From Hetaerina americana (Eukaryota > Arthropoda > Insecta > Odonata > Calopterygidae): DNA of 64,000 bases. The notes under the pieces were generated by a model. The model saw only the letters and a program-made list of their open reading frames with translations. It was not told the origin of the DNA and ran no database searches. This document shows positions 47,557-59,539 of the stretch, piece by piece; position 1 is the first letter of the stretch, and the number at the start of each line of letters is the position of its first letter. Position numbers and translations under genes: made by a program. The DNA lies in the NCBI GenBank assembly GCA_022747635.1, contig JAKTNV010000005.1, positions 35,002,792 to 35,066,791 on the forward strand, written 5' to 3'.

Positions 47557-48122
47557 TGCTCCCCAATTTGGTCCACATCAGCTCCAACTAATCTAAAATC
47601 CCTCGATTGTATCTCTCACTTCTTTGCCAAAATAGTCATACACCGAGTCCCACATTTCCGAAATAAGTCCAAGAATGCGGTTCTGTCTTCTTTATCCATT
47701 TCTATCCCCTAAAATCGCAGACTTGAAGCTAATTTAAAACTCCTCCACAAAACCCTAAACTCGACTATTGATTGCCCTGAACTGCTCTCTCCCTTCAACT
47801 TCAGTATGCCAACTCGATCCACCCGCACCCACTCCCTACTCCATCTGCCTATTCCTAGGATATCTTTCACTAAGCCGTCACCTTTATTTTGCCTCTCCGC
47901 CTTCCTAAATTCACACTGTCGATCCTTATTATTTATCATGCAACATTTCACCTTCCAAGCTTTATTCCACCTGTCTACAAATTAAATATTTCCCCTGTCC
48001 ATTTTCGGTTCTCGTTGTTCCTTTGTTATGATGTTATTTTATTTTGTCCTCTTTCATGTTTTTGTTATATTGAACACTGTAAATCGGCGCTACTGCTGTA
48101 TGTGAATAAAGTTTTAAAATAA

Positions 48123-49018
48123 ATAAACATATACTGAAGATGCGCAACGACTTTAGAAGTAATGGAAGCGTTTGCTTTCCTCAACACTACCACTCAAACT
48201 TCATGAGGATTTTAAGGTTTTCCTACGTGATTTACTGGTTCAATATCTCATGCAAGATAAAATTGCATGCAAGATAAAAAAAAAGAAAAAAGAAACGCAT
48301 CCCTAATGCTAAATGAGGAGACAGAGCTTATTTTTACAAGCAAATTTACAAAAATCATACAGTATACATTAAAGGAACAGGTGCACCGTACTCAATGAGT
48401 GATTTATGATATTATTTTCAAGGTTTGCTTTTATCATACCACCTGCACCTTACTCTCTATTGTTAAAAAAATAATGCCAAATAGGTGCGATCAACATAGT
48501 AATAACCTAAACCACAGTTATCAATCCTATAGTTAGCTTGATTGGCGAGACCCGAGATCACCTAGAACGAATCCTTATGGCGAGAGGAATCCAAACATCA
48601 GCGTATGGCACAAAACATCTTTTCTTTCATTGACTGATGTTTTCCATACAGATCTCTTGCCAATCCAAAAAATAGCACTATTGCTTGGGTTAATTTTGAA
48701 GGTGTTCCAAGACTTCCGAATGATAAAGAAATGCCAAACGGTATGTCACACCCACGCCAAGGACATCTGACTTGATTGAAAATTCGAGTCATTAAGGAAA
48801 GAATATAAATACTAGAAAGGCGGAAAGTTCGAGAGTGACCGTAAGTTGCCATTAGCGTACCATTAATGATGCCAAGCGAACTTAATTTCATTTAACCTGA
48901 CTATTTCTTCGTCTTGCTTTCCACATCCTCATTCGAGCAGCACAGCTCTGCACTCGATACGCTATCCAACAGGCACCTAAATTCAGATCCAAATAAAAGT
49001 GGAAAAATGTCTGCCCCC
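48123..49018. other. AT-rich intergenic DNA, nothing recognised
   Basis: The 97-codon minus frame at 48598-48891 has no family I recognise. The last 100 bp may be the body of the SINE-like relic that follows on the minus strand. Confidence 0.4.
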
Positions 49019-49091
49019 ACTGTGATTCGATCCAGGGATATTGACTTGAGGAGTGAGCACATTCGCAAAACTTGAGTTTCGTTGGATGCCA
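49019..49091 (-). repeat. tRNA-like relic, SINE head
   Basis: On the minus strand a B-box-like CTGGATCGAATCACAG (49019-49034) lies 40-55 bp after a weak A-box-like TGGCATCCAACG. After it comes GTGGGGGCAGACATTTTTCC, a layout like tRNA-derived insect SINEs. The A box is poor, so this is tentative. Confidence 0.3.
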
Positions 49092-49310
49092 GCGTAACGT
49101 ACGAAAAATTTGTCTTTCCACATTCGGTGAGAAGATTGTTCGGCGAATACTGCTTTCGGCTGGATTCCCTATCCTAGCACTGAAATGTAAGAAAATATTC
49201 TTTCCTTCACAGTTTATTTATCCAGCGGTAGATATTTAGATTTCAAATATAATTAAATAAAGATGTACTAGGATTTTTTATTAAAAGTATTGGCAACAAT
49301 CTTTTTCTGA

Positions 49311-49752
49311 CATTTGCGTGAAGTACTGAATTCAGACCGTCTACTAAGTGTGCGCATGATCGCAGATCGTATTGGCATTGATAAGATGACAGTAAACACC
49401 ATTATCACTGAACATTTGGCGTCGCGAAAGACCTGCGCTAAACTCGTCCCGAAGGTCTTGACGGACGACCAAAAGCAGAGTCGACCAAGAGAGTATCTGC
49501 TTGCGAAGACCTTCTGCAACGGCATCGTGACGATTCTTTAACCCCCTGATGGTCCCGGTTTGATCCCAGCAGACTATTTCCTATTATCAAAAGTGAAATC
49601 CTCCTTCAGAGGAACCACCATGGGACCCTGAGTGCAGTCAAAGAAGCTTGCCCTCGTAACCTTATGCACCTTCTGGAATCCACCCACCAGCTAGCCTTCG
49701 AGTCGTTGAAAAGCCGCTGGAAAAATGGAGTCGACGCTGTAGAGATGTAATT
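49311..49752 (+). pseudogene. mariner transposase relic lacking the catalytic core
   Basis: Fourth mariner-family copy. The N-terminal DNA-binding end reads VLNSDRLLSVRMIADRIGID, then TVNTIITEHLASRKTCAKLV and PKVLTDDQKQSRP. The sequence then jumps to the family's late region (FCNGIVTIL, then LIPADYFLLSKVKSSFRG with the third aspartate in PADYF) and ends with AFESLKSRWKNGVDAVEM. Roughly 120-150 residues are missing, including the first two catalytic aspartates. The stop after VTIL and later shifts break the frame. A 150-codon gap with both ends kept looks like an internal-deletion derivative, the usual way non-autonomous mariners arise. No terminal repeats are identified. Confidence 0.85.
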
Positions 49753-50081
49753 TGAAGAATTTTGAAGCATTGTAGCGATAACTGAAATAAATATAATTTT
49801 ACGAAATTTTTCCCGATACTTTTTATACAAATTATGTATGCATTACTTCGTTTGCCAGAAGACCGAGGCTGTCTTTTCTGAAGAGATATACTTTTTGAGA
49901 CGGAGAGAAAACCTGGCGAGAGCATGAAATTTCCGTCCCTAACTGATTCATATCATTGGGTCAAAGTCGAACGAGTCTGTATCTGGGACCCTGTGATTTG
50001 CCTTTTTTTTAGCCATTTCCAGGCTTCCTCGGCGAACTGACTTGGAAAAAGTCGTCGTATCGCCTACCTGAGCTACATTTT

Positions 50082-50125
50082 CCAACTCGACGTTTCGTTA
50101 CCTGCCTCCATCGTCGTCTTCTGGA
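50082..50125 (-). ncRNA. Degenerate hammerhead-like motif
   Basis: On the minus strand CAGAAGA (50118-50124), a single change from CUGANGA, precedes a G/A-rich linker and then GAAACGTC (50089-50096), where ACGT would be a self-complementary minimal stem III and C the cleavage-site base. The expected stem II does not form and stem I has only three clear pairs. It may be the worn end of a Penelope-like element, but chance is not excluded. Confidence 0.22.
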
Positions 50126-50135
50126 GAGGTGTTCA

Positions 50136-53100
50136 GCATATTTTTAAAGTAATATGATTTGAAAGAAAGTAAAATTATACTTAGATTATAAATTGAGTCA
50201 TTAATTATATATTAATTCGTGCCCCGACGAACGTTCTAGAGGAGGTCTACATTTAAACTTGTTTTCGTTTGGGAATTTACAATCTATGCTAATACTACAA
50301 CTTACTCTGGCAACACATTAATATGGATTGGTACGAGTTTTACATGAAATTCTATATTTTACGTGAAAATATTGTTACATTTTGCGTAAATGATTCCAGA
50401 CCATTCGCGTGAATTGGTGAGTAGGTAAAATAGATAGATTCTTAAAAAAAAGTGGAGATTAATAAGTATTCGTATATTTACGTCAAACATCTACCGTTCT
50501 TGAAATCATTTGATGCAAAATTTCATGAATTTGAAAAATTTTTAGACATTAAAATGATCAAAATTTTATTTTGTGCTTTGTCAAAAAAAATATGGATTAA
50601 GATAATAAGAAAGTACTACGCCACGTGCCGCAAATTCAAATACTACCGATGAGTGTAAAATGCAGAATAGTTCACAGAAAAATTTATGTTTACATTTTTT
50701 TTTTAGACGGATATTCCCCAACGCGTGTAAATAGTTTGCTTATAATTGACAGATGACTGTAATGTGAATTATTCCCTTCGGTTTGTACGCACGTCGTGCA
50801 TCAAGATGGAGTTGAAAGTGGTTTACAATTTTATATGCGAGCATGCATATGTTGCTTTTATGTTTATACGTAAATCTTTTACAATTTAATGTGGTTAAGT
50901 GCAAGGGGACCGAGGCTATGTATTTATTTTTCATAGAGCGTGTGGGTTTCACAGTCGTTACACAATTCTGAAATGACTCAAAATGACGGCGACCGTTACG
51001 CATATAAAATCAGTTTTCACGGTGGTTTGCCGTTATATGGTATCGCACTTAGTGTACTTTTATGGTAACCTGCTGTTAACGTCGTCCTCTGTTAGATTTT
51101 GGGCTTAAAACACAAGGAGAAAAAACCTTAATGGGTTGCCTTTGATTCACACGGAAGTCTGTATGCTATAAAGCGAAACAATTCTAGAAATATTCCAAGC
51201 CTTTTCCTTCATTTTCCGCCCCAACCGCCCATTTCCGACGCTCGTATCTCCACACATACGATTTATGGGCACTGAGAATGTAACGGAGGGAATTAGCTTT
51301 GAGGTTGTATTGCTCAGTCAACGCCCTCCCGTACGAAGGATCTCGCCAATACACGATAGGAAAACAACATCTAATGAGGTCCGAACTTTTCTCTTGGTCC
51401 ATTTGTTTTTATTTGAAGATTTATTTGTTTATGCTTTTCAATAATTCTTTTCACTTGACCGAAAGGGTAAATTGGTCCCTGAAAAGAAAATTTTTCGCGG
51501 CCTTCTTGTCAAATGAAGGGCTGAAAATCGAGTTCATTTCCCCAGTGCCAACATCACCTACCTTCGCGTGTTGCTAATGAAGAGTTATATTGGCCATCAT
51601 AAAAGAGTTGGATCTTTTAAGTCACCAATTCATATGGAAGCAGAGATTTGAAGTTTACAAAAAGTATCTAAAAACTTTTGCTTGAGGGTATTCGTAAAAA
51701 TGTTTCTCTGAAGTTAAAAAGCCAAGACTCGAAAGCTTCTTTAAGACATGTCAGTAAATAGGTATAGAAGCAAATGAAATATAATAAAAATGAGTTAAAA
51801 ATGTGGTATGCATATACCAAAGAGATATTTAGATATGGTCTGCTACACTCGATACAGAGATGATTTTTGTGAAGAATAAGTAAATTTCCTTGAGTTTGGT
51901 GAGCTGTACAAAGTAATAGGTCTTTCAGACGTCCTAATCTTAATGATACGTATACGAATGTAAGCTGTGTGAGTCCAAGTGAATGGATCGAACTAAGAAT
52001 GATACCTGATTTGTAAGATGGTGAGCCTATTTAACATGCATGTGAAGGCCCAGTGTTTCTTCGGTCTGACGCTTGGTCACTCATCGTTAAATATTTTTCA
52101 CTCAACCGCACTTAATGACTTCATTTTTCGTCACCCCCTTAAATTTTGAATTAAAGTTTTTTGATCTTTCACGCAACTTGAACAAGAGTACTGTTAAATT
52201 TCATAAGATACGTATAAAAGTAGTTAGGGCTATTTAAAACGCTCATATTATGCCGTGAGAGGCACATAATTATGCGATATTTCTGAAAAAAATATTTCTT
52301 TGCCTCTCAACAAATTGACCATCTACCATGAAGAATAACGGAATTACGAATGCAGATTTTTTACCGAATCACTGAAGCACGGAGTTCAAAGGGATAAGTT
52401 CTTTCCTAGTTATCAAAACATTGCTCCCTCAAGGGGACAACCAAATGATATTCATATTTCGTCCGCCATCTAGCAACTACGTGTATTGGCTCGAGGTGAT
52501 TTTTTTCGAGAATTGCGTGAAAATAAGAAAAGTTAGGTACTTTAACCCCGTCGAGGGTTTTTCTAAACATAACATATGCCAGTTATTTGCAAATAATCCC
52601 ACACATTCCTTCAATATTCCTTCAATTAATGTTCTTATCTTTGAAATTTTAAGCCATTTATTGACGACCAAAGCGTAATTAATAATTAGATTTAAAATAT
52701 GTATACATTTAGACGAAAATGAAGATACTAAATAAACGTTGATACTTTTTTTAAATAAATCTATAAAAGAAAAGTGGTTTTGAAATTTTATTCTGTAAAC
52801 TAGCCACCAATTTGAACGCTGACTTTCCAGGTAGGTGGAAGGAGCTCACCAAATGGTCAAGGGTAGATATTTGATGCGAGAGCCTAGATCTTGCTCCCGC
52901 CTCTGTTATTTCTGATAACCTGTAAATCCATTTCCCAGAAAAAAACAGCACAAGTGGTTCCGAGGATGTTCCCAATTTTAATTCAGACTTGAACTAGAGC
53001 TATTTTGCAGCGTATTACAACATGAGATTATATATATAAGTGTTTAGATATCATTCAGCTCAATAATTTTATATCCATATCACCTGAAAGATATATTCAA

Positions 53101-53602
53101 GTTAGGAGCCCAAATCGGTAGCCCTATTACTCCTTAAACATGTTTTCCACGGATAAAAGCCGAGTTGTTTCTGAGAGAGAACTGGAGAAAAAACTATGAA
53201 TTATTAAGTGAGAAGGCGAATCATCTCCCAGGTGCCCACTAAGTATAACAGCCCTACGCTTCTTTGTCGAGGGTTCTCAAACATTAGGATAACATAAAAC
53301 TTGAATCTTTGTAATTCGGGACTCTGGCGATGCATCTGATTCCCGCGATGTTTAACCGAAATATAAAATCGAATTGCATCGACGTTGAGTTTTTTCGTAC
53401 CTATATTATCCAGCCACATTACTCGTAATCAATCCAAAGAATAGTTTAGTCGGATGAGGATCGCCGCGAACTAAACCTTCAAGTGTCTGAATCCATGCTG
53501 AAAGTTGATGGGGTAGTTCCGTGTATTGTGCCACCACTCGGATCCCATAAAATTCTAATACCTAGAAATACGCACCACTTGAGTTCTTAGGAAGAAATGC
53601 CC
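50136..53602. other. AT-rich intergenic DNA, nothing recognised
   Basis: About 3.5 kb with frames up to 92 codons and no family resemblance. No transposon terminus or RNA motif seen. Confidence 0.45.
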
Positions 53603-53675
53603 AAAGACATTAACCTAGATTTGAACCATGGCAAACCCGAACCGATCACTCTATTAACTACACTACCACGGCCCT
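53603..53675 (-). repeat. tRNA-like relic
   Basis: Minus-strand A-box-like TGGTAGTGTAGTTAATAGAG (53650-53669) and B box GGTTCAAATCTAGG (53614-53627) at tRNA spacing. The acceptor ends do not pair. It could be a SINE head or a tRNA pseudogene. Confidence 0.45.
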
Positions 53676-54469
53676 CTATCTATAACTATTATTTGAAATT
53701 TTGGTGTAATACCTCCGGTTTAATGCCAATTTAAGTTATATTGCGCCATCACCAGCCCATCACACCACATTTTAATCTGAACGGGTAGAAAAAAAATTGC
53801 ATGAAATGAACACATGGTCCCGGACTCCATTACATTTTTCACCACTATTTTCTTTAGATCTTCACTCGTCCTTCCACTCTTCTCTTTGAAAAGGTTTCTG
53901 TACCTAACAAAATTCCTTGAAATTCCTTACATTTGGCCCATTTTCTTCTTAAAACTCCTACAGAAATGAATTGTTCTCTCTAATTTGACATATGACTAAA
54001 TACTCCAAATTTAGTGTTCCACTTAGTCTGGTTAGCGCAATTTTGCATGGCTCCGAAACCTGACCGTTGAGGCAAGGGGTGAGTTAGGTTGGACACTTTC
54101 GAGGCGTGGAAAATAACGAAAACAGTATAATGGTCGGAAAGGAATACAATGTGGTCGGGGGAGGGAGAAGGTTGTTGGAAGAAATACGGAGAAAGCAGAC
54201 AAAGTGGATGCAGTGAATATTAAGAAGCTATGATATCGTGAAGAATGAGATAATGTGGGGTAAGCGAGGTAGTTGAATACCTATTTTGTCTCGCAGAGTT
54301 AAGGAAGTGAAAATATTTGTGAGCTTAAAAAATTATCTACTGCAATCTTGCGTTTAAGAATAATTATTCTGGTGCGCGGAGGCAAACTTGGACCGCGATT
54401 AGCCCCTGGTTTAAGCGAAAATCCAACTTAGTCGGTAGCTTGTAATAATAATGAAATCAGGTTGGTAGT

Positions 54470-54545
54470 TTTGCATACCTCTAAGTAGAGGTATAATATT
54501 CTCACCTCCTAAACCATTAGTCCTGGATTCGAATCCCGTGGTGGT
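54470..54545 (+). repeat. tRNA-like relic with good B box
   Basis: CTGGATTCGAATCCCG (54523-54538) is a good B box. The A-box region (TCTAAGTAGAGGTATAATATT) is only a rough match and no full cloverleaf forms. Confidence 0.35.
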
Positions 54546-54759
54546 TTTTCCTCCAACTAGTGCTTGGGGGTTTTTGATTGACTTTATCGTTTCAAACCCA
54601 ACGTAAAAGGCCAAACTTGAACATTTTTGGGCTATTGTTAACTAAATAATCTGTAATCCGCAAAAGTGGTTCGCAAAAAGAACTAACACGCGACACGATG
54701 CGATCGCTTACGATTCTGGCTGATTTCAATCGTCAAATCCCGGCCGCATTCGTTGTTGG

Positions 54760-55640
54760 TTGTTTGCTTTTCCCTTATCCGCATCGACGTCCCGGACTGC
54801 GCTCTGCGGCCGGGCGGAGTCACGCGGGAGCTCGGGGGGCGAAGGGGGATGTGCTGGTGGTGGGGGAAAATCGAGGGTGACGGGGCTGGGGATTAGGGGG
54901 TGTGGGGAGAGAGAGCAGGGGCGAAATGTATGGGAGAGCGTAAGGGAATCATCAGGCGGAGAGTGCGTGAAGCGAGGCGTATAAATGTCAGGGGGTGATC
55001 TTTGATAAACAGAGGAACCTCCGCCTTTTCTCGCACCCCCCATCCCCGTTCGTTCCTCTCCTCCCCTCTTGCTCTCGATCCCTTCAACTCCACCCACCCC
55101 CCGAAAAAACTCTCCTCCGCCCTCCGACACCCTCACTCGCTCTACGAGGGATATAAGAAGACGCCGCGTGGGAGGAGAGGGGAATGAGCCCGTGGCTACC
55201 GACTGCAAGTGAGAGCTTCGGGGTGGGCTGTGGAGGAGGCTGTGATGAAAAGAAAGGGAATGGGGGTTGCGGAGGGAATGGGGGTTGCGGAGGGAATGGG
55301 GGTTGCGGAGGGAATGGGAGGGGAATCCGTGGCAGCAGCGTGGGTGGCAAGGGTGGTGGATTTGGGGAATAATTAAGAGAAACTGGGAAAAGGGGTTGAT
55401 CATTTTATCTTGGCCTTTGAGAGGGGTAAAGTAAACTGACATCCCGATTGAGATTCGCTTTAACTTTCGGAAGATTTTGAAAGTTGGCCGCATCGCACCC
55501 AATGTTTTCTTCTGCTTCACCCGGAGGAAACGTCGGGACGTGAAGAAAAATACGACAGCTTGGCAAGGGCACGGGGGAGAACTTTCATTGCCGAGGTCGT
55601 CGTCAGAATCCTCGCGTTGGGAGGTTGGTATTTGGGTGAG
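54760..55640. other. GC-rich island, purine/pyrimidine blocks
   Basis: CpG-rich at 54780-54840, purine-rich at 54840-54995, pyrimidine-rich at 55015-55140, purine-rich at 55160-55380. The 264-codon minus-strand frame at 54726-55520 includes a translated minisatellite (repeating SLRNPH) and Pro/Ser runs. I treat it as compositional. Confidence 0.55.
55256..55318. repeat. 18-bp minisatellite, just over three copies
   Basis: Three identical units starting AATGGGGGTTGC (55259-55276, 55277-55294, 55295-55312), plus partial flanking copies. A multiple of three, so it keeps any frame open, which explains part of the long overlapping frames. Confidence 0.95.
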
Positions 55641-56349
55641 TTCTCGCCCAATATGTATCTCTTAGCATTTCACAACCTCATTTATGCAGTCAGAGGTCAT
55701 ATTAATGATAAAAATATTAATCCTGTATTACAAAAACAAATAAATTACTCGTGAGCTTAAGATAATAATGAAAAAAATAACATTGAAAGATTTAGTGAAA
55801 TTAAATAACCAAAGTCTAAAAACGTCATTGCCTTCGGATGTTTGCATTGGTAGTCTTGAAATCAGCCAGAAAGGTTTTTTTACGAGTCCAATATTTCCAT
55901 CAAATAATTTCCTCCATTTCTTTTATAATCCACTGAAAATGGATCATCACTTTAATAAAATTCTGGACATGGTTCTTCGTTGTTATTTAAATTTAACGGA
56001 ATTATGTCGATAATCCAGCTTCAGTTTATTGAATAATTGTTCTATTTATCTGAGAGTAATTATTTTGAAAGCATTATTCCAAGGAAATCAAGCCTAGGAA
56101 TGCAAGTATTGCACTATCGCTGATTTGATTTACAACTCTGTTAAAAACCACTTCAAGCAATCTCAAGTTCTGGGTAGACGATGAGGGTAGAGTCACCTCA
56201 TGCTAAACCATAAGGCACACACATGAATTTTACAAATCACAGTTGGGGTTCGGTTTACCTATACAACCTGCCTTTTCTTTGGAAGATCTGATACTTGACT
56301 GGAAAAATAACGCAACTTGAACGCTTGCGATTAAACGGTTAGAATTCCC
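55641..56349. other. AT-rich intergenic DNA, nothing recognised
   Basis: An 81-codon frame at 55768-56013 has mixed composition but no recognisable family. Confidence 0.4.
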
Positions 56350-56416
56350 AAAGTCACCAAATTTTGGACCCAGATTCCCTGGACAGTAGCAAAACTCTTT
56401 ACTATCTAAGCTAATA
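56350..56416 (-). repeat. tRNA-like relic
   Basis: Minus-strand A-box-like TTAGCTTAGATAGTAAAG (56398-56414) and B-box-like TGGGTCCAAAATTTGG (56357-56372) at close to tRNA spacing. The A box resembles that of the SINE at 47078 (TAGCTTAAGTGG), but the rest differs. Confidence 0.35.
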
Positions 56417-57518
56417 ATTTCAAGCTTAATGTATCATCGTCAAAAGAGGGAAAAGGTAACGTTGGTAAACTGAAAAAGGTTTAAATTAACTAATCCCAGA
56501 AAGATAGACTTCGTCTTCATGTTGCTCGGAGGGTTCACTCACAGTGGAGAGTAAAACATGTTGTATCCATCTACGTACACATTACTGCCGTTGGTCGTCA
56601 CATGAATGGGTGGCAATTGAAGGATAATAAATACAAGGAGAAAAATGAATTTCTTTATCTTGTCTGAGTCAACTGGGCATATCCTCCCCAGCTGCTAAGC
56701 GTTCAGCTTCAATGATGGCTTTAAGTCCCACCTTCATGCCCTACTGGATGCTATTAGCTGACCAACCTTGGATAGAGCCTCCTCAATTAACCTGCTGTAA
56801 TAGATGAACTTCATTGATAGACCCAGACTAGGAATTGCGCATATCTACTTCCCAAACTTTATAGTCCCCACTAATCTGGCATCTTTTTACATGGCGTATC
56901 TCAATTAACTTTACCTCATCTTAAGCAACTTGTACAACTCTGAAAAATGACCCAACCTGGTTTAATTTAATGCTCCTGATATTGAGCTTCTACTGGCCCA
57001 GTTTCTTTGAAATCCCAAATACAGCTATAAAACGATTCACACCATAGAGTGAGTTGCTCACGGGGAAAGACAGATTTATTTCTCTGGTTACGTGGTCAGG
57101 AACTTATCTCCATCTAATTAAAACCTCGGACAATCAAGCCAGGATTCCACACCCCGGGAAGAAAGGTGCAAAAAATATGTTTTAAAATACATTATCAGCG
57201 AGGCTTATTAGCTGAAAAGGTCTGTATTTTTTTGCAGCCTTTGAATGTGGACCAGAGATGATTGTGAAGATAAGCCTTAGTACTGAGGCGTTTAATGGGC
57301 ATCTAGGTATCTGATAAAGAGTAAAATAAGTAAGATTCCGCTACACAAGAGAATTTATTTCGGGTACATTTGCGAAATGCAAATGATACCAATAAAACTT
57401 CTTTTAAGGAACTTAAGCGTGCATTAAAATTATGGCAAATTAAATAACTCTTGGAAGTCAGTTGCTTCAGGTAAGAGCTTTGATGTTTTTAATAAATTCA
57501 ATTATAGGAAAAGCTAAA
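56417..57518. other. Intergenic DNA, nothing recognised
   Basis: Less AT-rich than the surroundings between 56640 and 57160, with no readable protein motif in any frame. Confidence 0.4.
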
Positions 57519-57533
57519 ATTTATATTGCGTGA

Positions 57534-57649
57534 CAAATTCCAAAGAAACTGCGGGAGATGCCTCAACAGTAACTTTTAACGGAGTCATCCGCCAATGTGC
57601 ATTTCAATGCAACAATTTCAGAGTGTAAAAATCATTCGCCTTGACTGGG
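57534..57649 (-). mobile_element. 5'-truncated SINE copy with 15-bp target duplication
   Basis: A minus-strand copy of the SINE seen in 46726-47247. It begins inside the T arm of the tRNA region (TCCCAGTCAAGGCG) and continues through the body to the tail TTTCTTTGGAATTTG. It lies between 15-bp direct repeats ATTTATATTGCGTGA (57519-57533 and 57650-57664, with one base ambiguous). 5' truncation plus a target duplication shows that it was copied by a LINE-type reverse transcriptase. The body differs from the 47-kb copy at only a few bases. Confidence 0.85.
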
Positions 57650-57664
57650 ATTTATATTGCGTGA

Positions 57665-59539
57665 TTTCATTTACAAAGTTTAGTTTTAATATGAATTCAC
57701 TTTTGCCTAGAGTTGTGACGCTATATATTTACACAGAATGTCAATAGTAAATAGGTATCCAGAGGGTAAGAAATTTTATCTTTACCTGAGAAATTAGGGA
57801 GGGCACTTAGCTTTAAAATCTTAGTATAAATAATATCGTGCAACATTTTCAAAAAAATCATAGATAGTTGGAAACAGATGTACTTCTGAAATGGAATTAT
57901 TTCAAATCTTACCATGCCTAAAAATAAATTAATTAAATGAATGAGCCTCTTTTTTCAAGGTCACCAGATTTAAAAATTTTCATAAAAACATGACGGAAAT
58001 TTTTTGAATGCATTTTACTTGGCAATATAAAATTATTGCTGATATTATTGACTTGGATCATGTAATAAAATTAAGATAATATGAAAAACTAATCGAGAGA
58101 TGCTCTAAGATATATAGATTTAATTTTTAAATTATAAAAGAAATTGGAATAAGACATTATAAAATTATCTCCTAACATAATATGAACTGAAATTTATTGT
58201 CCATTAAAAAAATAAATTTTACGGAATATACTGTAATTTACAGAATGTGCTAGTAATGAGGGGAGGATGGAGGAAACAGACAAAATGGTCAAGTGAAACT
58301 AGAAAATAAGAAAAACTGCAACAGAAGAGTAAAAGGTAAGAAAATTTGTATTGGATATACTTTTCATATTCTAAATAGAAGATTTAACAGCACATTAAAA
58401 TTTAATAATGATTTGTAATTAAAATCTTCACAGTGAAAATTTTCAGATGAAATCGCGAATTTCATTCACTACTTGACCCGAAGACTACTAATGAAACTTT
58501 TAAAAAAGTATTGTCTATTAATTTACAGACTTAATCCGGGCCGAAAGTATTACTTAAAGAAATTATCTAGGAAATTAATCGAAAACTTCAAAGCTAAAAG
58601 AAACGTCAGCTTGGTTCTTATACCTTAAATTAAACAGCGATCATAGCATTGAATTTTCATTCCATCGACGCGGTAAATTAAATCGGCAGGGTTAACCCTA
58701 AGAATTCCATTGGAATCCAAGTAAATACAGGTTAACTCTACAATTTTGACACATGACATTCTACCCATCACCATTCCTTCTTACCGTGAAAATGAAAATA
58801 TTTTTCATATTTTTGGATACTCTTAATATCCATTTTATATGAGTGACTTTTCTTTCACTAAAACTTTACTTAGGAAAAACTAATTCCGATGCATTGGCGT
58901 CATATTTAGACATGAAAATTTCAAGGTCTTAGGGCGATCGATGTCTGTTTGTTTAAACTTGACGAATCTGAATATAATTTAAGACGAATGATATCGTTTC
59001 TGTTCCTTATTTCGTGAACATGAATTGACACATGGTTTACCCTGAAACTAACGAAATTAATAATACGTAGGCACTGTTGTCACGATTTCAGCGCGAAATT
59101 TGGCGCTCAACCATTGTGCACGGTCACGAAGAGTTATCTGCCACATATCCTTTGGGAGAATATTTCCCCTCTTAAAGGAAGGACCAGCGGCATGTGCTAA
59201 TTCCCGGTGGAATCAAAAGAAAACGCAATCCTCAACTCTCAAAAGGAGGAAAGGAAGTCCACGAAACGGCGCATAGATAGCACGGTTCTACGGCGCAAAT
59301 CTTATGAAATGAGCATTTGTATCAGTAGCTACAAAATTGAGTTCAGGGATGAACGAGGTATCAGTAGCTGTGAGCCATGACCACATCATTGCAAACAATT
59401 GAAATTCTGTGAAGAACTTTATACAACAAGTTAATTCTCAATCACGACTTTTGGCATTCAACCGAGAGGATGGAAACCATGTAATTGTAATTCTGGTTTG
59501 ACCTTGGTATATCTAATGCATGCTGAAATAGATCAGTCG
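57665..59539. other. AT-rich intergenic DNA, nothing recognised
   Basis: No frame above 64 codons before the next island, and no repeat recognised. Confidence 0.5.

Larger units (their letters stand above)
46570..48122 (+). pseudogene. Jockey-like LINE relic, reverse transcriptase C-terminus
   Basis: The 3' end of a non-LTR retrotransposon ORF2, in pieces. Readable motifs in order are CDTWKLSLNPGKCSIMAPAL (46587-46647), then, after a one-base shift, TTNATSLNRVTTMKDLGV running into the insertion. Beyond it come LTNIN, KQCRLLGRLYRSTEIEDPIA, IVSYCSPIWSTSAPTNLKSL, then HKTLNSTIDCPELLSPFNFS and TRSTRTHSLLHLPIPRISF. This is the usual order from the end of the reverse transcriptase into the thumb and C-terminal region in jockey and CR1-type LINEs. 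Stops and shifts make it non-functional. A SINE composite at 46726-47247 interrupts the MKDLGV motif, and a 139-bp segment is duplicated inside it. The relic ends near the A-rich tail with AATAAA at 48105-48120. The catalytic F/YADD region lies upstream and is absent. Confidence 0.8.

Noticed and set aside
55256..55318. Regular repeats considered as a CRISPR array
   Set aside because: Units are contiguous with no spacers and the genome is eukaryotic.
54726..55520. 264-codon minus-strand frame
   Set aside because: Includes translated 18-bp minisatellite and Pro/Ser runs; no recognisable domain or start context.
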